Below, one piece after another: positions 55,201-64,000 of a DNA stretch of 64,000 nt. The notes under the pieces are model-generated. The model searched no databases. It saw nothing but the letters and a program-made list of their open reading frames with translations, and was not told where the DNA came from. Source of the DNA: Cunninghamia lanceolata (lineage: Eukaryota; Streptophyta; Pinopsida; Cupressales; Cupressaceae); the NCBI GenBank assembly GCA_027924645.1, contig BSBN01000254.1:13648501-13712500 (forward strand), written 5' to 3'. Positions within the stretch are counted from its first letter, which is position 1; every line of letters begins with the position of its first letter. The position numbers and the translations under genes were made by a program.

Positions 55201-55514
55201 GCCCATAGATTTCTGTTGGGAGCTTAGGTGGTTCTTGTTGTGTGCTCTCTTCTTCAGTGTAAAGCCATTATAGGATATCTCTTTCCTCTGTTTCATTAGA
55301 TAAGGTCCCCCATTTTACAAAGGGAGCTATGGGAGGTATAGGAGTAGCAGATGGCTTTGGAAAATGCTTGGGTCAACCAAAGGATCTAGGAGATAATGGC
55401 ATTTTTGGCTAGATTGACGCTGTGCTCAATGGAGTATTCCCATACTCCTATTTCTTTGATGGTAATTTTTTGCTCTTTGGGCCTTGATGAGGAAGCTTCA
55501 GAGGTATGATCATG

Positions 55515-56258
55515 CTATGGGGTAGGGGATGTAGATGCTCTATTGTTTGGTATGATGCAATTGGGCTTTGAAAGAATAGAGTTGCAATGCTGAAAGGGGT
55601 CAAGGTCACTTTGGATGGCGACTTGCTTGCCATTGTGAGGGAGTTTTATGCATTGGTGATATGTAGAGGGAATAGCTTTCATGTCATGAATCCATGGTCT
55701 ACCTAGGAGTATATTATAGGTGAGCTCCCTATCTAGCACTTGGCACACATCTTTTATTATTGGTCCCACTTGTATGGGTGATACCATTGTTCCCTTGGTA
55801 GTTCTCTCCTCTTCATCATAGTCTTTGATAGTAATCTTCTTTCTTGGATCAACTGCATTTTCAGAGAACCCCAATGTAAGGACTAGCTTTAACGTACAAA
55901 TATTTAAACTGGCTACCCCATCAATGAGAACTCTCTTGATGCGATGCTTATGGATGAAGATGACAATATGTAGAGGGGTGTTATGAAGTTGAGATACTGA
56001 GAGGTCATCTTGCTCCTTAAATGATATGGTACTTGAGGAGGTCAGATTACCTACCATGGCCTGAAACTTCTCTTGGGCCAAGTTAGTGGGGATAGTGGTT
56101 TCCACTGAGGCTTTATTGAGAATCTCCTTATGGGAAGGAGACAGATGCAACAACTCCAAGATAGAAATGTGGGCTAGAGTCTTTTGTAGTTGGTCTATGA
56201 CATTATACTGACAGAAGTTGGACTGAGAAGGTAACGACCTTGGAGGGACGGTATTCAA
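55515..56258 (-). pseudogene. Tat-type protease
   Basis: 247-codon open frame. 'ISILELLHLSPSHKEILNKA' is the lead-in usual for Tat Pol. The active site is 'VLIDGVASLNICTLKLVL', keeping Asp-Gly, with Val in the next place where Tat proteases normally have Gly. The flap region 'ITIKDYDEEERTTKG' and 'TYNILLGRPWIHDMKAIPST' complete the fold. It continues into a Ser/Pro-rich linker. Gag lies upstream in another frame, so a frameshift separates them. Possibly inactive from one residue change and certainly cut off from a working polyprotein. Confidence 0.88.
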
Positions 56259-56389
56259 CGTGACTTTACCGCTATGGGTAATGATACAACCAATTCTGTT
56301 GGGTTTTGATTGTTAGTTGGGCATGACCACATTGATTTGTGGGACATGCTCTGATATGCAATTGATGGTATAGTCAAATGGCACACTTG

Positions 56390-57906
56390 CCTAGTTGGCA
56401 TTACTATTCCCACCGTTCATGACTGAGAAGTGGATCCCTGTAAGACACATGTGTCTCATTAGAAGTATGTTGATGAGCATCTCCTTGATTTTGATCAAGC
56501 ACATCTTGTATAACATGTTTGAGATGGATACAATTGTTGGTTGCATGTCCCCTTCCTCTATGATACTCACAATAGTCGATATCTTTCTAATAGTGAGGTT
56601 TAACTGTAGGCTCATAATCACTTGTTGGTAGTAGAGAGATTTCATTATTGGCCAGTAGCTTCCTTAATGTGGACTCTTGGGACTCACCCAGTGGTGTGAA
56701 CTTTCACCTTGGATTCACACTGAACCATGGTCTTGGCCCCCGAGAGAATGTTTTGTTGGGTGTAACATTGCTTGCCTCTCCTTTGAGAGTGAGTATGGAT
56801 TGTTTCTTAGGAGCTGCCACCTTGGCGTCAACTACTTCATCATTGACTACATTCTTATTCTTAGTCCAAAATTTTGATTTGTCAGTCGTGTAGTTGGAGG
56901 TAGATGTGTCCTTGTATAACTTTATTTGCCCCTTGGCGATTATAGCTTTCTCGATGAACAATCCCATTTCAATGACTTTTGAAAATGAAGTAGGGCATTA
57001 TATTTGTCTTTGATAGCTAAGATCAGTAATGAGGTTATGGACAAACATCTCCATTAATTGCTTCTAGGGGACATCGTAAGAGCACTTGCTTGCGAGTTGT
57101 CTCCATCTTTGTAGGAAGATGGTGAATGATTCACCACTCTTTTGCTTGGTGTTGCATAAATCAAGCATGGAGACTTCATGTTCAATATTATAAGAGAAGT
57201 GCATGATAAATTTGTTGACTAACACATCAAAAGATTTGATGCCTAGTGGGAGTCATGAGAACTACTCCATAGCTTGACTACCTAGAGATCTAGAGAATAG
57301 TCTCATTAAGTAGGTCTCATTGTCAGCTACTTCCATGCATGCTACATTGAATTCCCTAATGTGATCTCTAGGGTCCCCTTTCCCTTTGTATTTGTCAAAT
57401 TTAGGAACTTTGAATCGAAAGGGAAATGGTGTCATGTTCAAACTGTTATCAAATGGGTACGGTGCAGTATCTTCCAAGGAGTAGGTTTTAGTGTTGCTAC
57501 CTGTCTTGAGATCTGACATTTGTTGCTTTAGACCCTCAAGTTGTTTCCTCATTTCTTCCATAGGAGTGCTTGTATCCATGGCTTTCTTTCCTTTTTCATG
57601 CTTATCCTCTGAGTTAGGATCTATGGCTTTCTTTCCTTTTTCATGATCATCCTCTACTTTTTCTTGGATTGTGCTTATATTGAAATCCGCAGGGAGTTTA
57701 ATTCCAAGATTAGCAAGATGATAAAAATACTTGTGAGGGTCCTCATGGAGCACTTTCTCTAGCAAGTGTTGGAATTTATGATCTTAGATGCTTCCTTGAT
57801 AGTCTTCGTGAGAGATTTATTTATCACTATCATGAGGTGTGATGATATGGTTGGATGATCCGGCCATTTCAAGTTGCTTTTTGTATTGAGATCTAGTAAG
57901 AACCAT
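56390..57906 (-). pseudogene. gag: Tat-type gag
   Basis: One frame from ATG 57904-57906 (MVLTRSQYKKQLEMAGSS) to about 56390, with roughly eight stops. A charged coiled region (EEMRKQLEGLKQQMSDLKTG) precedes the capsid: 'FKVPKFDKYKGKGDPRDHIR', 'RLFSRSLGSQAME', 'FTIFLQRWRQLASKCSYDVP', the Retrotrans_gag pattern. The nucleocapsid knuckle is CEYHRGRGHATNNC (C-x2-H-x4-H-x4-C), the CxxH form, near 56545-56590. Open blocks are 57262-57765 and 56704-56967. The start was chosen because codons before it show no Gag similarity, though the frame is open to 58005. Confidence 0.88.
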
Positions 57907-60186
57907 GTAAGGTGACAAAGGATGAGGTGGGATGGAAATAGAGATTTTGGAAAGGTGCCGATGGAGACTACTGAGAATAGGATACTTATGACATGATTTG
58001 GACAAGGGACTTTCTCAATCAATGATTCCAAGTAAGACAGCCGATACAAGACAGTAGCCACTATTAAGGGTACTTGATACCTGTCTTACTATGTAGGGAC
58101 TAGTCATGCACCAAGACAAATAGTGAATTCTTGTGACCTACCAGGGTTACTCAAATCCAAAGTGATATGAAAAAGGGGCCTATGTTGATCTGATATGGGA
58201 TACTTTGACTTTGGACTAGGAAGACCTGATAGAGGGTGAATGGGATGACCAATGAAAAAGAGACTTTTAACATGAAATGAGTAGAAAACTGACTGCAAGG
58301 TAAGACTTATTCTCAAAATTTGAAACTAGACTGAAATGGGTACCTAGGACTGGTAAAAATTTTCTCTCAAAAATTATGCAAGTGCTCACTATCATGCATG
58401 CGCCAAAATAGATGCACTGTAAAAGCTGATAAATGCGCTGCAAGTCGCAACAAAAGTGTCATACTGGTAAAAAGTATACATGCTGTAATAGGTAATGAAA
58501 GTGTTGTAGGTCAAAACAAATGTGCCACAAGTTGGCACAAATGCGTAGGAACAAAGGACAGATGCGCCGCTCTGGTTTTCTCAATATTTTTACAATTTTT
58601 TTTTGAATTTTTTTTTTATTTTTTGGCACTTTTGTTTGTAAAAAGGTCTATTTGATCTGATTTTCTAAAATTATGGCAAGAAGACATAGCAAACACAAAG
58701 AATATTTTTATGATTTTTTATTCTTTTGTTATTTTTTTGACTCTTTTTGGACTAAAAGAAAGCAAGTACAACCCTAGGTTTCAAAGGACAGTATTTGTCA
58801 GATCCCCTAACTATGCATATTCAAAGTGGATAGCTTTAGGATCTTGGTAGCACTGGCTCCTCTCCACATCACACACTTCTCACGCATATCAAGATCTAAG
58901 TTTCTTAAGGCTGGTACACCCACCGAACCCTAGGATTGTCTCTGCTATTTCTACTAAGAACCACTTGAATCAGGACGACTTTAAAGGTCCCACCTTTTGC
59001 ACCAACAAATAGAAGGATTTTGGTCTACTAAACAAAGGATATGTAATGAGGGCAACTGTTTGAGTGGTTATACATGCGGTAGCACTACTCTTTGTTATGG
59101 AGTCTCCCAGCCTCCAAGGGTTGCACCTTGGAGGGTTTTGGGGGAGGTTGGTTGTTGGTATAACACAACTGTACTCATTTTTTGAAGCTTTCACTCCAAA
59201 CACAATTTATTTATAGTGTCTTGGAAGGGCTTGGCATCTAGCCTATTACCACTTAGGGTCGTTCCTTCTTGGATGAATAGTATCCAAGAGTAGGCCCCTC
59301 TAAAGTAAAAACACATGCGAAAATGATATGTCTAGAATTTTGGTCACCCAAGATAGGGGAGAGCATAGGCCTAGTATCATTCCTAAAACACAGAATATAG
59401 TGGTTCTTTTCCCCTATTTAAAGTGAGAAAAACTAGATGAGCTATCTACTTGGCCAAGCACAGAAATTTGTTAACTTTGAAGTGATAACAAGATAGCAAT
59501 GGTCTAATTTTTACCAAGATAGCAATGATGAGTTCAATTTTATCCCAGATAGCATGAGTTGTTAACTTTGAAGTGAAGATCGAGATAGCAATGGTTCGAT
59601 TTTACCCAGATAGCAATGATGAATTCAATTTTATCCAGATAGCAATGAGTTGTTAACTTTGAAAAGATAGCAATAGCAATGATTCAATGATATGCAAGAT
59701 AGTAATGATTCAATTACCACTTTCCTGGTTAAAACTATGTGAGATTTGTATGATCATCAGAGGGTGAGCTAACAAGTACAACTATATGAATCTAAAGCAG
59801 TACGTAGCCTACAAAACAGATCAAGAGTATTTATGCAAAAACATTAGTGTTAGCGAAAACTTCAAGAAAACCCTAAAAATCACAGCCTAAAATAGATGTG
59901 CCACTTCAGAGACTAAATGCGCAGAAATAGTGAATAGAAGCACTGCAGTACATATGTGTTGAAATAGAGGTTAAAAGCACTACAAATAAGTGTATACGCG
60001 CTAAAGTATCAGATGCACCGTATCAGATGGCAGATGTACTAGAATAGAGTACGTATGCATTGTAGGAATGGATGCACTATGACAAGTAATAGATGCATGT
60101 TAGGATGTCTCAGATGCACTATTTCCTCCTATGTATAGCTTTTTAAAACATAAAAACTTAGTTTTTGGGTTAAATTTGGGGCTAAG
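57907..60186 (-). other. 5' leader with three repeat fields, no gene seen
   Basis: 58390-58570: units with 'aatgcgctgcaag...' or 'gatgcgccgc' cores. 59465-59725: 'gatagcaatgag/ttgttaactttgaa' units, with a second-level period of about 105 bp. 59880-60125: 'agatgcacta', 'atgcgcagaaatag' units of about 20-28 bp. The sequence between (58570-59460) has T-rich runs and nothing coding that I recognise. Confidence 0.7.
59465..59725 (-). repeat. 'gatagcaatga' tandem repeat
   Basis: Nine or more copies of 'agatagcaatg' alternate with 'ttcaattttatcc' and 'agttgttaactttgaa'; the set of four repeats about every 105 bp. Confidence 0.8.
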
Positions 60187-60207
60187 CCCCACGGTGGGTG
60201 CCAAAAA
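60187..60207 (-). promoter_or_regulatory. Primer-binding site of the 25 kb element
   Basis: Minus strand TTTTTGGCACCCACCGTGG follows the LTR end TTAACA directly. This GGC-ACC layout is typical of Tat elements. The tRNA was not determined. Confidence 0.75.
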
Positions 60208-61341
60208 TGTTAAGGGAAAATTGGATCAAATATGAATAATCAATAATATCAACATCAAGTTACCCAGAACTCAATGGAATGGTGAACAAAGAAGGTTAAT
60301 CAAACAAAGAACAATACAATTCAAACCTCCTTTAATTCGAAGCTTCCATTGATCACCTATCACAATCGTTCTTGTATGTATGAATGATGCCCTCAGAGAG
60401 TGCACTTCCTTGCTATGCTTCAAGAATGTCAATTGAGAATGGAAGTGATAGTATCGCAATGAAGAGGAGCTTCACAAAAATAGTAGTAGTGCATAGTAAT
60501 GAATGTGATCACAAGCAATGAAGGAATTGGTGCCAAAGGCACGCTGTATATCCTATAGAGTAACAATACTTAAAGCTTGGATGATTCAAATGGAAGAATG
60601 GGGTTCAATTTATAGACTTGAGAGAATGAAGATCAATGGCATAGAAAGAATGAGAAGATCAATGGTTGAGAATGGTTGAGGAATGTGCAACGAATAGGAA
60701 GAAGACAAGTGTCACACAAAAGCTATTTTATTTGAGTTAACTAGTTTCTTTTCTAAAGATAAGACATGCTTTTCATAAATTAGAAAGGTTTTTTCTAATT
60801 TAAGAGATATTGATAAAAACAAGGTTGATTGAGTCAGTTAACTCAACTTGTGATTTGCTTTTGCATGATTTGAGAGGAATTAAATAATAAATTATTTAAT
60901 TTTGTGTGCATGAAGAAGAAGACTTGTTTGTAGAAGATTTGGAAGATATTTGAAGAATTAGAAAAGCAAATTAAATAAATAAATTTATTTAATTGTTGTG
61001 CATGATTTGGAAGAATAAATAAAATATTTGATTGTATTTTATTTTTGGAGATTGAGAGGATTTAAATAAATTTGATTGATTTATTTAAATTTGAAAGAAT
61101 GATTTGGTTTAATTAAATAATTAAGAATTATTTAATTGTTTGGAAGAATTTAATTAAATAAAGGATTTTATTTAATTTTGACTTTAGAAGAGGTAATTAA
61201 ATATTTTGATATTTAATTAACTTAGAGGAATGTGAATCAAATAAATAAATTTGTTTATTTATTTATTGATAGAGGAATTAGAAGGGAATAAATATTAAGA
61301 ATATTTATTTAGACCGAAGCATGTCATTTTTAGTGTATACA
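60208..61341 (-). repeat. 5' LTR (right) of the 25 kb element
   Basis: 1,134 bp. A minus-strand TATA motif (CTATAAATTG, plus 60607-60616) marks the promoter. Shares the AT-rich palindromes of the left copy. Confidence 0.93.
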
Positions 61342-61346
61342 GTCAT

Positions 61347-61870
61347 CACACACAAATGTCCTTATAATAGACTGTGTTTTAAATTAGTTCGTGGTATGCA
61401 TAATAAAAGATATCTCAAAGGTCAACATTAATTAAAATAGACACAATCACAATCAAGAAAGCAGCCTACAATCTCACATGGTGCCATGTATATTTTCTAC
61501 ACTTGGGCTCTTTAATAATTATGTGCAATAATGAATTAAACAAACCTTAACATACCATGATTTTAAACTATACAAGAATAAATCCTTACAACATATAAAT
61601 ATACAATCCCTTAAGCATAATGAAATACTATTATCTTGTCATCACAAGTTAAAATACAAATTTACAAGTGCCAAGATCATACAAGTAAATCCTAATAGGC
61701 TTAATCCAATCGTAATCCATTCTATGCTACATTATTCTTCATGTTGATAGTTCATACAAACCTTGTATACCAAATGTTTCTATTCCCATATGTATGTTAA
61801 TGTGCCAAGTTAAATACTACAAATCAGTCACATTGCAATGGAATTGATATAGGGTCTCAAGATAGTTCAG
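61347..61870 (+). other. No gene seen
   Basis: AT-rich flank of the 25 kb element without repeats or frames. Confidence 0.6.
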
Positions 61871-62440
61871 TCACAACAAAGTGCAATGTTCAACATGAGT
61901 GTCTCCATGAAAATCATAAGCCTTAAGGCTGATCCTCTTGGTTGTCATAACATGATAATGTGAAGATAAAGGACTGTTGTCACACATCAAAAAATTAGTC
62001 CTTACCTCATGCCTTAGTGTGATGTCTCCCATGATCTTAATCATCTCTCCTTTCATGACTAGATGGTTATCAACAAGTGTTGGCCCACAAGACGTATCCA
62101 AGTGAAAATCAAGTGTATCATGTGTCCTAAATTTTGTCCCATGGATGCAAGCTGAATCTTCATGTGTGAGGAGATGATCTCTATCTACAAGTAAGTGTAG
62201 GTAGTTTTATGCCACTAGCACTAAGGCATCCCCCACATCTTCAATGTTGTAGTCAGCATGAAGTCCTATGTACTTTTCACTTGTAACCTCAATAGGTGAC
62301 TCTCCCTTGTCCTTATCCTCATAGGACTGAAGTAAACTTTGTACCATAATGCTTTGTATGGATGCAATAACATTGTGTAATAATGCTTTGTATGCTTTGT
62401 ACCTATTTTGGTTGAGCGATATTTACTCTTCTACATGATG
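61871..62440 (-). pseudogene. Unidentified minus-strand reading frame
   Basis: A frame of about 185 codons runs from near 62440 to the TGA at 61871, with a single internal TAA near 62210. It includes 'KALLHNVIASIQSIMVQSLL', 'SPIEVTSEKYIGLHADYNIE', 'DVGDALVLVA', 'YLHLLVDRDHLLTHEDSACI', 'MIKIMGDITLRHEVRTNFLM' and 'SLKAYDFHGDTHVEHCTLL'. The mixed composition, helical N-terminus and absence of other stops look like protein-coding sequence. The 5' end is not defined. I recognise no family. Confidence 0.45.
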
Positions 62441-62557
62441 ATTGTATGTACATTTTGTATAAAGGGTTGAATGACATATATTTCAGTTATTTGTATGGAT
62501 TCATTTCTTAGGAAATAATATTTATCTCTTTATCATGCTATAGAAAAATTCTTCGTC

Positions 62558-64000
62558 ATGCCAAGGAAATGATCAAGAATTAAACCAACACAAGAAGAGA
62601 AAGAAGCTAAAAATACAAAGAAAGCAGTGGCTATGAGGGAACTTCATGAGAAGAGGAAATTGGACACTATAAATGAAGACATGCCAATTGAAGAGGAACC
62701 ACAACCATCAAAAAGAGATATGGTATTGGCAACACAAAGGAAATGAATGTAAAAACTTCGTGCTAGGATGGATTTGAATACAGTAGTTGGAGACACGTCC
62801 TCTACCGCAAGTCAACATGTAGGGACACCATCTACCATATCTCAAGTTGAGAGTACATCATCACTCACATGTGAGGAAGGAGGTACACCATTATTCCCAC
62901 CTTAACCTCAAGGTATGTCATCTATTCCATCTTCGATCGAAGGTATGCCATCTAACCCATCTCATTTAAATATTGATGAAATTCCTAATGTTGAGATGAA
63001 TTTACCTATCTTAACACCACTTAGAATTTTGCATAGAAAGACAAAGTATTTGATTGATATTGATGAGAATATTTTGTAGCCAATGGAAGGTAAGATTTCA
63101 AAACACACTTGTAGAAGATATGCTCATAAGATTTGGAGATTGTTCTTTGAAAAGTTAAATGAGACCGCAAGATGTCAACTATTCGTTGAAATGATGTGAA
63201 GTATAAAGTATAGGTCCATCATGAAGATTCTTGTGTTGAGAACATTAGAGGCTTCAAGTGAAAAATATATCATCAAGAATCTAATGAGTGCATATGAGAG
63301 TGTGGGTAACACCTCATGCACAAAAGATAGTAATGCAACACGGCGTGTCATTACGTCGACTATAGTAAGTAGTCAAATGAGGAAAGCTCATCTCACTAGA
63401 AAGATGAGTCAAGCATTGAGAATTAATAGGAAAACTTTATCAAGAGCCATTGGAAGGCGTCAAAGAATTGAGGACACCAATGCCAATGAATTATGGGCAT
63501 TCTTGGCGAGACTACCATGAAAAGATAAAACAATTATTGAAGCATTGAGATCACTAATTGAAGATTTTTGGAAGAATCACACAAGGGTATCTCTGAATCA
63601 AAGGGATGTGGTAAGAAGGAGAATAAGTAGTCGGAACTGTGAGCCAGATTCAAAGCATTTTTTGGATATGACTCAAACATAGTTTTTTGGTCAATTTATA
63701 TAGATGTATCCTCAAATTAAAATTTGTCAAAGATATTTTGAAATGCTAAAACATTTCTATTTCAAGATAAATCACACACGCATTACTTGTTGTAGATTAC
63801 ATATTGAATTTTCTAACCATTTTGGTGTTTATTGATCTATATGTTTGCATACTAATAATGTTTTGTAGGATTGTGGAATACATGCCCCACCAACATCTTC
63901 AAGAGACTCCATATCAAGAATTTTATGTGAAAGAGAGGAAGGTCAAATATTCTATAGGAAATTATGCTTGGATGGCACATGCCAGCATTGCAATGGCTTG
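62558..64000 (+). pseudogene. Transposase-like gene, continues past the window
   Basis: A single frame of 481 codons opens at ATG 62558 (MPRK) and stays in register to the window end, despite ten or more stop codons. The N-terminal third is charged, then Ser/Pro-rich with repeated 'GTPS/GMPS' phrases. The middle has 'TCRRYAHKIWRLFFEKLNET' and 'LTRKMSQALRINRKTLSRAI', which resembles a helix-turn-helix. Later come 'RVSLNQRDVVRRRISSR' and 'MYPQIKICQRYFEMLKHFYF'. The end has a cysteine/histidine set: 'TCCRLHIEF', 'CGIHAPPTSS', 'LCEREEGQIFYRKLCLDGTC' and 'CQHCNGL', suggesting zinc binding. I read it as a cut-and-paste transposon protein. The superfamily is not certain. The largest uninterrupted block is 63221-63520. 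Confidence 0.6.

Larger units (their letters stand above)
36213..61341 (-). mobile_element. 25.1 kb Tat/Ogre-type Ty3/gypsy element, minus strand, with nested insertions
   Basis: LTRs at 36213-37321 and 60208-61341 begin TGTTAAGGG and end GTATACA, inside a perfect GTCAT target duplication (36208-36212 and 61342-61346). On the minus strand, PBS, leader, gag, protease, G-patch, spacer, RNase H, second RNase H and integrase follow in order. An antisense PMD gene then comes before the purine tract. Subtracting the copia insertion (about 7.1 kb) and a 2.6 kb LTR-like insertion leaves about 15.4 kb. LTRs are roughly 96% alike by eye. The reverse-transcriptase palm is missing, so this copy is non-autonomous even before counting its stops. 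Confidence 0.93.

Noticed and set aside
58398..58655. Plus-strand frame in the leader of the 25 kb element
   Set aside because: Made by the short-period repeats and a T-rich run.

Overview
The window looks like nuclear DNA of a plant with a large, repeat-dominated genome. The evidence is Ty1/copia and Ty3/gypsy (Tat-type) LTR elements, a TTTAGGG-derived interstitial array, initiator-Met primer sites and AT-rich spacers. A gymnosperm such as a conifer is my best guess from element size and low GC, but this is inference. I found no intact host gene, rRNA or tRNA. Almost every coding trace belongs to a transposable element, and nearly all are broken by stop codons.

Layout. 1-535: end of a divergent LTR. 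546-2823: degenerate copia internal region, followed by its LTR, which is split at 2944 by a gag-protease-only gypsy element (2945-8155, duplicated target CTTAG). 8423-13600: gene-poor AT-rich DNA with a hairpin-forming minisatellite and one unidentified minus-strand pseudogene. 13622-14508 and 24742-28117: hairpins, an ATGT microsatellite and a degenerate telomere-like array. That array is interrupted by a 10.2 kb minus-strand Tat-type element (14509-24741, duplicated target GGGTT). It has one long proline-rich reading frame with a zinc knuckle and a G-patch, and no polymerase. 28976-35777: a plus-strand LTR element (duplicated target GAATT) whose only recognisable coding domain is a protease-like fold. 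36213-61341: a 25.1 kb minus-strand Tat/Ogre-type element (duplicated target GTCAT).

In minus-strand order the 25 kb element holds 5' LTR, PBS, repeat-rich leader, gag, protease, G-patch, a spacer joined directly to the end of reverse transcriptase (palm missing), RNase H, integrase and an antisense gene before the 3' LTR. The antisense gene is a spliced plant-mobile-domain (PMD) gene with its own TATA box. Two later insertions lie inside: a 2.59 kb solo-LTR-like unit between RNase H and integrase (duplicated target GGTAT), and a nearly complete 7.1 kb copia element that splits the PMD exon (duplicated target TCCAT). 61871-64000: an unidentified minus-strand pseudogene and a plus-strand transposase-like pseudogene that runs off the window.

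The most interesting items are: the promoter-and-intron-bearing PMD gene carried antisense in a giant retrotransposon; protease/G-patch architectures in two Tat-type elements; conserved non-coding blocks and short-period leader repeats shared between those elements; and stop codons that mostly fit C-to-T decay at CAG, CAA and CGA codons. All alignments were made by eye; LTR identities are rough.
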